34,158 bases of DNA from a virus, in the IMG/VR virus record IMGVR_UViG_3300039100_000009, positions 1 through 34,158 of that record; one strand, given 5' to 3'. A program made the translations under genes and the position numbers. The notes beneath the pieces are model-generated. The model did no database searches. It saw nothing but the letters and a program-made list of their open reading frames with translations, and had not been told where the DNA came from. The number at the start of each line of letters is the position of its first letter. The stretch's first letter is position 1. This document shows positions 23,086-30,161 of the stretch, one piece after another.

Positions 23086-23324
23086 TTTTTTAACTGCGCT
23101 TCCTTGTCCTTATTGTAATCTTTTAAATATGCTAGGGTATTCAGGTACTCAATTACCCTCATTTCATAGCCTTCGTTTACTGTTATATTCTGGAAGTCTG
23201 CGACCTGCTTAGTGCTAAATACCCAGCCCCACCTTGCCATAAATCCAGTACCTTCTTCGCCATCTTTTGATTCTCCATTGAGAAGGTTATGGTAGTTCCG
23301 ATTAATTCGCTGAATAATTGACAA
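23058..23324 (-). CDS. C-terminal extension of the tail assembly chaperone, reached by -1 frameshift
   Basis: This frame encodes 88 residues (SIIQRINRNYHNLLNGES near its start, then MARWGWVFSTKQVADFQNI, and a Lys/Gln-rich helical end WQLQQKVK). It has no ATG at its beginning; the only early start would be a TTG inside a run of T. A TAG lies a few codons upstream in this frame. All this fits production as the second half of a fusion with the gene starting at 23785, by slipping back one base on the T run at 23331-23323. The fusion would have about 154 + 88 = 242 residues. G/GT-type chaperone pairs of tailed phages are made this way. Confidence 0.75.
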   Translation of the reverse strand: MSIIQRINRNYHNLLNGESKDGEEGTGFMARWGWVFSTKQVADFQNITVNEGYEMRVIEYLNTLAYLKDYNKDKEAQLKKWQLQQKVK

Positions 23325-23785
23325 AAAAAAAGCATACAGCTATATACTTCTATGAATTTTGCCCCTAGCAAATCATCCGCTACCACATCATGAGGCACCA
23401 CCCCATAGCCTTGATATTTGTCTCCTTTCATCGGAAGAAAGAAGCAGGCAGCAATCTTATTAATCTGCATGATCTCACCGCTAAAAGCCAAGATATCAAT
23501 GTATTGCCCTGCCGTGATCTCGTGTAGTTCATAGCAGAACTTGTATCTATTTTCCCCTACCTGCAAATAGTCCGCAGGCTTTTTATCCGGGATATTGTCA
23601 AAGAAGGACAGCTTCTCTGCGTACTCGTGCATCAGATCCCGGTACTTGTAGGTATCGTAGATCTCCTCATCCTTCCCCTCCACGATTGCAAGCATCTTCT
23701 GCTGCTTCTCGATTATATTCAGGTTTGCATTTGTCTCAATATCGTACAGGCTAATGAACTGCCCAACAGTCAATTTATCCCACAT
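23183..23785 (-). CDS. Tail assembly chaperone (short form, zero frame)
   Basis: 200 residues beginning MWDKLTVGQFISLYDIETNA. The first 150 residues (KLTVGQF, PADYLQVGENRYKFCYELHE, GQYIDILAFSG) have the layout of gpG-like tail chaperones in Bacteroidota phages (they start with a substrate-like GQF/GQY repeat). A run of nine T on the coding strand falls at codons CTT TTT TTT TGT; a -1 shift there joins residues 1-154 to the 88-residue downstream frame. The two products, 200 and about 242 residues, would correspond to G and GT, which coat the tape measure before tube assembly. Ordinarily this gene directly precedes the tape measure; here four large genes lie in between. Confidence 0.75.
   Translation of the reverse strand: MWDKLTVGQFISLYDIETNANLNIIEKQQKMLAIVEGKDEEIYDTYKYRDLMHEYAEKLSFFDNIPDKKPADYLQVGENRYKFCYELHEITAGQYIDILAFSGEIMQINKIAACFFLPMKGDKYQGYGVVPHDVVADDLLGAKFIEVYSCMLFFCQLFSELIGTTITFSMENQKMAKKVLDLWQGGAGYLALSRSQTSRI
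23323..23335 (-). other. Probable -1 programmed ribosomal frameshift site
   Basis: The coding strand reads ATG CTT TTT TTT TGT. The heptamer T TTT TTT fits the X XXY YYZ rule, allowing both P-site and A-site Phe tRNAs to re-pair after slipping back one base. The -1 frame opens a few codons before (TAG) and stays open for 89 codons. No stem-loop was confirmed downstream by eye. Slippage of polymerase on nine T could give the same products. Confidence 0.7.
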
Positions 23786-23817
23786 AGTTTTAAATATATT
23801 TTTTTGGTTTGATGTAT

Positions 23818-24978
23818 CTATCTGAAGGAGTACTTCCCTAGATGGCTGTTGCTGATCTTATTCACCACGGAATAGCGCAGGGCATCCAAAGCGTGATTGA
23901 AATTATCTACTGGCTTGTTGGTGATCTGCCCATTCTTATCTTCGATGTACTTGTAGTTCCGCAGTTCTTTGATCAGATTATAACTTCCTTCTGTAGCATA
24001 CAGGTTATACCTGCGGATGATATCTATACCTAGGTTCACAGCCCCCTTGATTACCGGCTTCACATTCCATCCCATTCGGTAGATCTCCTCTATACTTTTT
24101 GGCTCTGCTGAATCAGCAAAGATTTCATTAGCTTTTTCTAGCCCAAGGATCTGCATCTCTTTGGCTATGTCTTGGTTGGTCATTCCTGTTCGGTAGATCA
24201 ATTCATCTACATACATCGCATCATCTAAAATGTAAGTCCGAACCAATGCCGTAGGATCATTTGAGAATCCAAAGTCAAGCCCGTATGCTACTAGCTTAGC
24301 TTCTTTCGGGATCTGCTTGGTAGTACTGAAAGTATATACTAAGGATCTGCTCTGACCCCTTTCTCCTAGCCCGTAGACCCTCCAATAGTTTTCGTCTATA
24401 TCTTTGAGCCTTTCAATTTCTGACTTGATCTCAGCCCCTAAAAATGGGTTATCCTTGTAGGTAGTCTGATAGAACTCTACATCCTTCCGGGTTAGAACCT
24501 GATCGTAGATCCAGTGGAATTCTTCCGAAGGGTTAAAGTCAATGATCACCTTTTCATTTGTACGGAAAAGAAGCTGCTGCCAATCTTCAAAGGTCAGTTC
24601 GTTTGCCTCATTTGCGAAAAGCAGATCCCGCTTTCTACCCCGGATCTTCTGTGGCATATCTAAAGAAATGAATTCAATCGTGTTGCCGTTCAGCTTGTAT
24701 TCTGAGGCTGTCTTGCTGTGATCATCTTCTGAGTAGATCTCGTGATCCTTGAGGATAGTTAAAAAGTCCCGCATGACGGTACCCCTCAAAGCCGGGTAAG
24801 TCTTCCTGCAGATGGTGATGATCTTGCCTTCGTTTCTTTGGCAGTAGCTGAAGATGATCCAGAGAAGGATATTGTAAGTTTTCCCGGATCTGGTACCACC
24901 TTGCTGTACTACTATCTTTGATTTGCTAGTCTCAAGGTGACGGAATACCTTATTTGTTTTGATGCTAGATACTGTCAT
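23818..24978 (-). CDS. terL: Terminase large subunit
   Basis: 386 residues with both halves of a TerL. ATPase: Walker A GGTRSGKT (27-34), an adenine/coupling region ICRKTYPALRGTVM, and Walker B LLFANEANE. Nuclease: GLDFGFSNDPTALVRT (first acidic residue), EIFADSAEPKSIEE (second) and NFNHALDALRYSV (third). It is close to the compact Terminase_3/XtmB-like group. TerL translocates DNA into the prohead and cuts the concatemer. It overlaps the TerS gene by 14 nt and is followed after 32 nt by the tail chaperone gene instead of the portal, which is unusual. Confidence 0.95.
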   Translation of the reverse strand: MTVSSIKTNKVFRHLETSKSKIVVQQGGTRSGKTYNILLWIIFSYCQRNEGKIITICRKTYPALRGTVMRDFLTILKDHEIYSEDDHSKTASEYKLNGNTIEFISLDMPQKIRGRKRDLLFANEANELTFEDWQQLLFRTNEKVIIDFNPSEEFHWIYDQVLTRKDVEFYQTTYKDNPFLGAEIKSEIERLKDIDENYWRVYGLGERGQSRSLVYTFSTTKQIPKEAKLVAYGLDFGFSNDPTALVRTYILDDAMYVDELIYRTGMTNQDIAKEMQILGLEKANEIFADSAEPKSIEEIYRMGWNVKPVIKGAVNLGIDIIRRYNLYATEGSYNLIKELRNYKYIEDKNGQITNKPVDNFNHALDALRYSVVNKISNSHLGKYSFR

Positions 24979-25300
24979 CCACTATCTTGACTTCAAATAT
25001 TTTTTGACCTTTTGAAGTGATATCTGTTTTTTGCTCAATCTTTCCATGAGCGGAATCCATAAGTTCTTTATAGGCTTGCACATCACCTTCCCTAGCCTTT
25101 TTAATTAAGGCTAAGGTCATCATGTCCTGCTGCTCTAGTTCTTCAGTTTGACCCGTAATAGGGTTTCTTTCTTTCATCTTTACCTCGAGCCATTCCCGTA
25201 CTAATGTCGATCTATTTCTAGCCCCTTTTGGTCTTCCATTTGGGTTACCACTTTCACCGGGCTGAAATTTGTACTGTTCTATATTTTCGGGGTTTGGCAT
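24965..25300 (-). CDS. terS: Putative terminase small subunit (DUF5681-type)
   Basis: 111 residues. The N-terminal FQPGESGNPNGRPKGARNRS (12-31) is the basic DUF5681 signature, found in proteins encoded just before terminase large subunits. The rest is a helical region with VREWLEVKMKERN and ALIKKAREGDVQAYKELMD, typical of the multimerising helices of small terminases. TerS recognises the packaging site. The immediate overlap with the TerL gene gives the function; DNA recognition was not shown directly. Confidence 0.75.
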   Translation of the reverse strand: MPNPENIEQYKFQPGESGNPNGRPKGARNRSTLVREWLEVKMKERNPITGQTEELEQQDMMTLALIKKAREGDVQAYKELMDSAHGKIEQKTDITSKGQKIFEVKIVDDSI

Positions 25301-25317
25301 CGCTGTATTTTCCTTGT

Positions 25318-25512
25318 TTAGTCTAGTTTTTCGTTCGTTACTTCCGTAGCCTCTGGAGTTTCTATATCCTTCTCCTCTAGCTTGTTTTCGATCCCTGCAT
25401 CATCTAGCAACTTCTTAAACAAGTAGGCAAGTTGAAAGATTCCTTCCTCATGATCTAGGGTGATGCTGATTACCTTTTTAGGGCTGTTAAAATTTAATTG
25501 AAAGTTTGACAT
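25318..25512 (-). CDS. Small hypothetical protein upstream of terminase
   Basis: 64 residues, acidic C-terminal half (NKLEEKDIETPEATEVTNEK). The N-terminal half, FNSPKKVISITLDHEEGIFQ, then LAYLFKKLLDDAG, suggests a short beta-alpha unit. Not recognised. Its ATG is preceded by AAAAAACCACAAACC, the A-rich leader of this genome. Part of the block leading into the packaging genes. Confidence 0.7.
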   Translation of the reverse strand: MSNFQLNFNSPKKVISITLDHEEGIFQLAYLFKKLLDDAGIENKLEEKDIETPEATEVTNEKLD

Positions 25513-25525
25513 GGTTTGTGGTTTT

Positions 25526-25813
25526 TTAAAATGGTAGATCGTATTCTTCGGCTTGATAAGGAACAGGAGCGGAAGGCATTTTATTATCCTTTGGGTTAAT
25601 ATTTTCTTCCTTTTTGTAATCGTTTAAGGTAATAGCAACATCCTTCCCGTAATCATTTGGCTGATCGTAGATATTGATATTTAGGTTCACATACTTTTTC
25701 CCATTGTAGGTGTAAGCGTGAGCCTCAGCATCGGATAAGCAGATCGCAGCCGTAAGCCATGATCCGCTTCTTTTCTTTCCGTTGCCTAGTCTAATTTTTG
25801 GTTTGTTGTCCAT
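25526..25813 (-). CDS. Putative single-stranded DNA-binding protein with SSB-like tail
   Basis: 95 residues. The start IRLGNGKKRSGSWLTAAICL and the segment YNGKKYVNLNINIYDQPNDY, then GKDVAITL have the strand pattern and aromatic/basic residues expected of a small OB-like DNA-binding protein. The end is acidic and finishes EEYDLPF, like the DDDIPF tip of bacterial SSB proteins that recruits replication and repair partners. No standard SSB motif is clear, so ssDNA binding is inferred from the tail and from the lack of another SSB gene. Confidence 0.5.
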   Translation of the reverse strand: MDNKPKIRLGNGKKRSGSWLTAAICLSDAEAHAYTYNGKKYVNLNINIYDQPNDYGKDVAITLNDYKKEENINPKDNKMPSAPVPYQAEEYDLPF

Positions 25814-25821
25814 CTGTGTAT

Positions 25822-26160
25822 TTATTTGGTTTTTCTTCTTCTTTTGACCGGCTTGTTTTCGATCACCGTGGTTCCTGTTGTGAAAGTTGCTTCCTGAACT
25901 TCGGCACTTTCTTCAGTTTGCTGCCGATACCAAGTTGTGTTTTCCTCATTGGTGTACCAACCGTACAGGTAGTTCACTAGTTCTGCCCGGCAGCTACTGC
26001 ACCAATGGCTGAAGGTATGCTTCGGATTGACATAGGTAGTGTATAGGTGGATAAGTTCCGCATAGACTTCCTTGGAATAGTTCCGGATGAATGCGTGCTT
26101 CTTGTAGCATTCGTATAGTTCAAAATGCTTCTTGAATAATTCGTGATCTTCAGGTGTCAT
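25822..26160 (-). CDS. Hypothetical protein, possible zinc-binding, basic tail
   Basis: 112 residues. The N-terminal half is rich in Tyr, His and charged residues (DHELFKKHFELYECYKKHAF), the centre has HWCSSCRAELVNYLYGW with CSSC-type cysteines and nearby His residues, and the end is KPVKRRRKTK. Four Cys/His could bind a metal. The arginine/lysine tail suggests nucleic acid contact. Function unknown. ATGA overlap with the membrane protein gene before it. Confidence 0.65.
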   Translation of the reverse strand: MTPEDHELFKKHFELYECYKKHAFIRNYSKEVYAELIHLYTTYVNPKHTFSHWCSSCRAELVNYLYGWYTNEENTTWYRQQTEESAEVQEATFTTGTTVIENKPVKRRRKTK

Positions 26161-26423
26161 AGTTCAAATTTGTTAGTGAAATGATCCTCCACATATAGGT
26201 ACATGAAGGGTACTGCGCTACTGATAAATATTGCAGAAAGCAAATCCGTTTTTAATATTAGAAAAAAGAAGCTGATCCAGAAGGACATACAGAAAGAACA
26301 GCTAAAAGGCTTGACCAAATTTCTTCCTGTGACTTTCTTAAAAAATTTAGGAAAGTTGAGGATGTAGAAGTAGATCAGGGTTATCCCGATTGATCCTAAT
26401 ATACTAGCTGCTGCTTGATACAT
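26157..26423 (-). CDS. Small polytopic membrane protein
   Basis: 88 residues with about three hydrophobic segments (5-24 including SILGSIGITLIYFYILNF; 45-58 CSFCMSFWISFFFLIL; 62-79 LLSAIFISSAVPFMYLYV). The pattern KPFSCSFCMSFWISF, a CxxC at the membrane start followed by aromatic residues, resembles the DUF1360-like membrane proteins I recall in Bacteroidota phages. Function not known; placed between a sigma-like gene and the packaging genes, not with the lysis genes. Confidence 0.65.
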   Translation of the reverse strand: MYQAAASILGSIGITLIYFYILNFPKFFKKVTGRNLVKPFSCSFCMSFWISFFFLILKTDLLSAIFISSAVPFMYLYVEDHFTNKFEL

Positions 26424-26881
26424 TTTCTAATGTTTTTAATTGTGATAAAAATAGAAGTATGCGGAATGCCTGTCTGCTTGCTTACCTTCCTGACTGACCC
26501 CAGTTCTACATACATCTTGAGTATCTCTTGATCGTACCAATAAAGCGTTTCAATGATCTTTAATATCGAGTCTGCAACCCCTTGGCTGTTGTCTATTTCT
26601 TCTTCTTCTTTTACAAACTTGACTATATCCTCCACCGGTACTAGGGCTGCGTACATCCTACCGAACTTCCCGTATTTGCTATTGGTCTGGTTACAGCAGA
26701 TCCGAACTATCCAAAACTTAAATACCTGCTTGCCTTTGGCTTCTAGCTCCTTGAGTTTAGTTTGATCGTAGTCTAGGACTATTACCGCAACTTCCTGCCG
26801 TAGATCTTCCCAAAGATCCTTCCCTATGTTCTGGAATACATATTTAAAATCTTGATCGTATAGCCATTCAATCGCTTTCAT
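26396..26881 (-). CDS. Sigma-factor-like regulatory protein (putative late activator)
   Basis: 161 residues. The first half (KDLWEDLRQEVAVIVLDYD, FKFWIVRICCNQTNSKYGKF) resembles region 2 of sigma-70 family proteins as found in small phage sigma-like proteins (DL-QEV--I-L, then F--WI-RI). The last 50 residues (YWYDQEILKMYVELGSVRKV, then SKQTGIPHTSIFITIKNIRK) form a helix-turn-helix of the region 4 type. I recall such proteins just before terminase genes in Bacteroidota phages. A role in switching on late genes fits the location but is inference; it might also be a transcription cofactor. Confidence 0.6.
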   Translation of the reverse strand: MKAIEWLYDQDFKYVFQNIGKDLWEDLRQEVAVIVLDYDQTKLKELEAKGKQVFKFWIVRICCNQTNSKYGKFGRMYAALVPVEDIVKFVKEEEEIDNSQGVADSILKIIETLYWYDQEILKMYVELGSVRKVSKQTGIPHTSIFITIKNIRKCIKQQLVY

Positions 26882-27129
26882 TTAAGGCTTATAACTTCGC
26901 CCGTAGGCAGTCCTGCATAGTCACACAGCCATCCGTTCCATTCAAACCTTACTTCCTTTTCTCTGCCCTTGTATGAGGCTGCCAGAATCCTTATCTGACT
27001 CTGGACTAGTTCAATGTTTTGAAAGCTGCCTTTTCCCTTATTCATCCACTTAGACCACTCCCCATTTGAAAGCCTGTACCGGATCTCAAGTGAGTAATCT
27101 AGTTTCGATTTGGGAAGCATTCTAGGCAT
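26878..27129 (-). CDS. Small hypothetical phage protein
   Basis: 83 residues. It contains EIRYRLSNGEWSKWMNKGKG and SQIRILAASYKGREKEVRFE, a short alpha/beta layout met in other Bacteroidota phage hypothetical proteins, with no known function. Its start (ATG 27129) lies 20-odd bases past the structured repeat (27153-27214) and after a run of A. ATGA overlap with the sigma-like gene. Confidence 0.65.
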   Translation of the reverse strand: MPRMLPKSKLDYSLEIRYRLSNGEWSKWMNKGKGSFQNIELVQSQIRILAASYKGREKEVRFEWNGWLCDYAGLPTGEVISLK

Positions 27130-27152
27130 TCTATTTTTTTTTATCTTAATAA

Positions 27153-27214
27153 GGAAGGCTACCTACTAACACCTCACATCCGATTTGTAGGCAGGTCGGA
27201 TCACTTAGCCTTCC
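27153..27214. other. Nested inverted repeats between regulator and next gene
   Basis: GGAAGGCTA (27153-27161) and TAGCCTTCC (27206-27214) are perfect complements 44 nt apart. Inside lie ATCCGA/TCGGAT (27178-27183 and 27196-27201) and, in competition with it, CCTAC/GTAGG. The outer right arm includes the stop codon of the XRE gene. A folded RNA with a 9-bp basal stem and an inner hairpin is likely; it has no U-tract on the minus strand, so a plain terminator is unlikely. Confidence 0.5.
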
Positions 27215-27411
27215 CTCTTTTCTTTAATCACTACCTCAAGACCTACAGCCTCACAGATCATTCTAAGATTGAACAGGCTGATTGACTCCCATCCGTTCTC
27301 TACTTGATTGATAGGTGCATGGCTTATGCCTAGTTTCTTGCAGAGTTCTAACTGAGTGAAGCCGCTTTTCTTTCTGGCTTGCCTGATGAATCTTCCTTCT
27401 TCTACGCTCAT
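27205..27411 (-). CDS. XRE/Cro-CI-type transcription regulator
   Basis: 68 residues, one helix-turn-helix domain of the Cro/CI (HTH_3) type: FIRQARKKSGFTQLELCKKL, GISHAPINQVENGWESISLF, NLRMICEAVGLEVVIKEK. The short length means it has no oligomerisation domain. Its promoter-like box lies just upstream (27429-27436). The A/T-rich palindromes near the two early promoters are possible targets. As no integrase is present, a lytic timing role is more likely than lysogeny. Confidence 0.85.
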   Translation of the reverse strand: MSVEEGRFIRQARKKSGFTQLELCKKLGISHAPINQVENGWESISLFNLRMICEAVGLEVVIKEKREG

Positions 27412-27428
27412 TTGGTTTGTTATTTATT

Positions 27429-27457
27429 CAAATATAGGATAAAAATTAATATGCAAT
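27429..27457 (-). promoter_or_regulatory. Promoter of the XRE regulator
   Basis: On the minus strand TATATTTG (27436-27429) matches the Bacteroidota -7 consensus TAnnTTTG exactly; ATTG at 27457-27454 is a fair -33 box 17 nt upstream. It lies 18 nt before the ATG of the regulator, between a terminator and the gene, where a promoter is needed. Confidence 0.65.
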
Positions 27458-27495
27458 TTTAAAGGCTGTTTTTTGTCTAATTAATTGATAATAAA

Positions 27496-27523
27496 AAGAC
27501 CTTGACTACATAGCCAAGGTCTT
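27496..27523 (-). terminator. Intrinsic terminator after the helicase-methyltransferase gene
   Basis: On the minus strand AAGACCTTG pairs with CAAGGTCTT over 9 bp with a 10-nt loop (27496-27523) and is followed by TTTATTATC after the stem's own TT. It lies 21 nt past the stop of the fusion gene and ends the replication block. Confidence 0.8.
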
Positions 27524-27543
27524 AGTATGAATGAATAAGCCAA

Positions 27544-29745
27544 TTAGAAAAGAGTCAAAGTAGATTTTTGCATCACAGCATTTTTATGATTCTGAACATT
27601 TACCTTGAAATAGCTTTCTTTAAGTTCTATGCTTACTGACTTTCTGCCCATCTTCAAAGCCTGATATCCTTCAGATCCAATACCACCAAAGAAAGATCCT
27701 ACTGTCTCTCCTTCATTGCTGTACAAATGAATAACTCTTTCAATTGTATCTAACTGCAAAGGGCAAATATGCTTCTCATCATTTGAATCTCTAGCAGTAG
27801 TGTATTGCAAAGTCCTAGAATAATCAACATCATACCAAACAGGGCTAGCATATTTTTGCCAAAGATCTACAGGCAAATAGTCTGGCTTGCTTGAGTCTTG
27901 ATCTTGGTGAGTTATTGGAATTAGATTATCTCCTTCATTTCTAAAAAACAAAATGTAATCAGGAATACCTACCCTACTCATTGAACTATCTTTTTTGATA
28001 GTTTTATGCAACAGACCTAGTGCCTTGGTTCTTTGCATTTCAGTTACAGGGTTTTTCCATATTGTGGTTCGTGCATGGTATACAAATCCATTGTCTGCAA
28101 ACCATTTAATAAGCATTCCTGAGAAGTCTCTTAATCCAATAAATCCTTCTTTGCCCTTCTGAATAGGAAGATCCATGCAGTGAATAGCGCAGATCCTACC
28201 CGGCTTTAATGTTCTTTTAATTTGAGGGATCAAATATTGAAAGTGCTTTTCAAATTCTTGATAGTTAGCCACATTCCCCATATCCTCAGGCTTATCTGAA
28301 TAAACATAAAGCTCAGCGAATGGGGGGCTGAATACCACTAAATCTAATTCATTATCTTTAATGTCTTTTGATCTTTGAACACAGTCTCCAATTAAACATT
28401 TAAAGTCTTTTGTAATTAGATCATTATATTGACCTAGATCCTTCTTGAATTCTTTATACTCGCTTGATTTCTTTGCTAGTTCTGATATCATTTTCTTATG
28501 CTTTTTTTCTGATTCTAGTATTTTACCCTTTACATTTATTTGATTCTTAGGTGTAAGTATGTGGACATTTACCTGATTCTTTTGACCGAATCTATGCATT
28601 CTCCTTACCCCTTGATAGAACTTCTCAAATGAAAAGTCGTAGGCTAGAAAAATCATATTATTTGCATTCTGATAATTTAGACCCATTCCTGCTATGCTTG
28701 TTTTGGTTATCAAGTATTTGATATCACCATCACCAAATGCTAGTAAATTTTTAGCTTTTTGCTCTGGTGTATCAGATCCTTTAACATTTATAGATCCAAA
28801 TATTAATTTTTGAAGCGCTTCTGTTTCAGTATTTGAAAGCCCCCAAATAAGAAACTGATCATCCGGCTGATCTTTTAATATTTGTAAAACAGAATTAAAT
28901 CTATCATGTTGGCTTGCTTTTAATTCTTTGTGTAGATCAGTTGCTGATACTATAGCCTCACCGAATAGATCTGTTTTATCTGAAGCGACATCTATCAAAT
29001 GCTCTATGTAGTTAACTTCAGGCAAGTCATATCCTGTGCCATCAAATCCAAATGTTTTGGGATTATCAATTGCTATAGCCCATGAAAGCACAAAATCCCA
29101 GAAGTCTTTTTCAGCGTGCTTTCTTAGTCTCCATTTAGAAGTTTCTCCACCATCATGAACAAAGTACTGCGCTAGCATTTCATGATAGGAGCATACATCT
29201 AAAAACTCAGCATGGTTTCCTAGTTCCATGTGATCATTTGGGCTAGGTGTTGCTGAACATGCTAATTTGTAAGGAGTTAATTTAAAGCAGTCAATGATCT
29301 GCTGTCTAGTTTTTCCAGATTCATTTTTAAGGATTGAAGATTCATCTAGTACTACCCCTGAAAATAATGAAGTATTAATATTATCAAGTTGGTCATAGTT
29401 AGTGATATACACCGAATTAGATAGAACCTGATCATCTAAATGTTGGCATTCAAGTTTCCACTTCTTAGCCTCCTTTATTGTTTGACTTACCACAGCCAAA
29501 GGTGCTAAAATTAAAACAGGCTCATTGGTATGCTTTAAAACATGGTTAGCCCATTCTAACTGCATGAATGTTTTTCCTAGTCCTGTATCTGCAAATAAGG
29601 CATACTTACCATGCTCTAGTGCTTTTTGAACTATGAACCTTTGAAAATCTTTCAACTTAGGATTAAGTTGATCCTGATCTAGTTTAAATCCAGACCTTAA
29701 AGCCTTGCGCTTTTTTGTTTCGATAAATTGGCAGTAATCATCCAT
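27544..29745 (-). CDS. SNF2-type helicase fused to a DNA methyltransferase
   Basis: 733 residues. Residues 1 to about 430: superfamily 2 helicase with ADTGLGKT (Walker A, near 53-60), VVLDESSIL (DExx box), LACSATPSPND (motif III), TKTSIAGMGLNYQNA and QGVRRMHRFGQKNQ (motif VI). Residues about 450-733: methyltransferase with VVFSPPFAELYVYSD (motif IV, SPPF) before GSFFGGIGSEGYQALKMGRK (motif I, AdoMet), the order of the beta class, which includes N4-cytosine and N6-adenine enzymes. A helicase would help scan or open DNA. Protection of phage DNA from host restriction, as for P1 DarB which also joins these functions, is a reasonable inference. Terminator follows; leader AACAAACCAAAAAACA precedes. 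Confidence 0.9.
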   Translation of the reverse strand: MDDYCQFIETKKRKALRSGFKLDQDQLNPKLKDFQRFIVQKALEHGKYALFADTGLGKTFMQLEWANHVLKHTNEPVLILAPLAVVSQTIKEAKKWKLECQHLDDQVLSNSVYITNYDQLDNINTSLFSGVVLDESSILKNESGKTRQQIIDCFKLTPYKLACSATPSPNDHMELGNHAEFLDVCSYHEMLAQYFVHDGGETSKWRLRKHAEKDFWDFVLSWAIAIDNPKTFGFDGTGYDLPEVNYIEHLIDVASDKTDLFGEAIVSATDLHKELKASQHDRFNSVLQILKDQPDDQFLIWGLSNTETEALQKLIFGSINVKGSDTPEQKAKNLLAFGDGDIKYLITKTSIAGMGLNYQNANNMIFLAYDFSFEKFYQGVRRMHRFGQKNQVNVHILTPKNQINVKGKILESEKKHKKMISELAKKSSEYKEFKKDLGQYNDLITKDFKCLIGDCVQRSKDIKDNELDLVVFSPPFAELYVYSDKPEDMGNVANYQEFEKHFQYLIPQIKRTLKPGRICAIHCMDLPIQKGKEGFIGLRDFSGMLIKWFADNGFVYHARTTIWKNPVTEMQRTKALGLLHKTIKKDSSMSRVGIPDYILFFRNEGDNLIPITHQDQDSSKPDYLPVDLWQKYASPVWYDVDYSRTLQYTTARDSNDEKHICPLQLDTIERVIHLYSNEGETVGSFFGGIGSEGYQALKMGRKSVSIELKESYFKVNVQNHKNAVMQKSTLTLF

Positions 29746-29819
29746 TGTTTTTTGGTTTGTTGTTTATGGTGTAAATGTAATGAAATTATTAAAATCTAAT
29801 AATCAAATAAAAAAAATAT
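29746..29819 (-). promoter_or_regulatory. A/T-rich gap before the helicase gene, possible promoter
   Basis: 74 nt of A/T-rich sequence. On the minus strand TACATTTA is a one-mismatch -7-like box and a TTTG lies upstream, but the spacing is about 24 nt, longer than usual. An internal promoter for the fusion gene is possible but not shown. Confidence 0.3.
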
Positions 29820-30161
29820 TTAAAAAGGTAGCATCTTATAGATCCCCATGTGAATAAATTCTTCTCCTTTCTTCACTATGCACTTTCTGACATTCAACTC
29901 GAAGACCATCTTATCATTAAATCCGTACTTCTTCTGAGCCAAATCTAGGGTGACTTTTATGCCATTGTCAATGTCGGAGGCTTTGCTGCTGAACCCAAAA
30001 AATAATTCCACTCGAAGCATTACATTAGGATCTACTTTTCCAGCAGGCATTCTCAGAAGCATACTTTTTTCATGTTCCCTGTATGCCGCAGATTTTATCT
30101 TTCTACCTAAGAATGCCCCATTGACTGAAAGAGGCTTTTCATTTATCTTGAATTGAATCAT
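29820..30161 (-). CDS. rusA: RusA-type Holliday junction resolvase
   Basis: 113 residues, the usual RusA length. The start PLSVNGAFLGRKIKSAAYRE, the acidic block SKASDIDNGIKVTLDLAQ with two essential Asp residues, and FNDKMVFELNVRKCIVKKGE match RusA. RusA cuts Holliday junctions and branched DNA to prepare concatemers for packaging. It overlaps the stop of the membrane gene upstream as ATGA (30158-30161) and ends 74 nt before the helicase gene. Confidence 0.9.
   Translation of the reverse strand: MIQFKINEKPLSVNGAFLGRKIKSAAYREHEKSMLLRMPAGKVDPNVMLRVELFFGFSSKASDIDNGIKVTLDLAQKKYGFNDKMVFELNVRKCIVKKGEEFIHMGIYKMLPF

Noticed and set aside
23058-23324. Independent gene starting at TTG 23324
   Set aside because: No ATG or leader, the TTG lies inside the T run, and the frame joins the upstream gene by -1 slip; a fusion explains it better.
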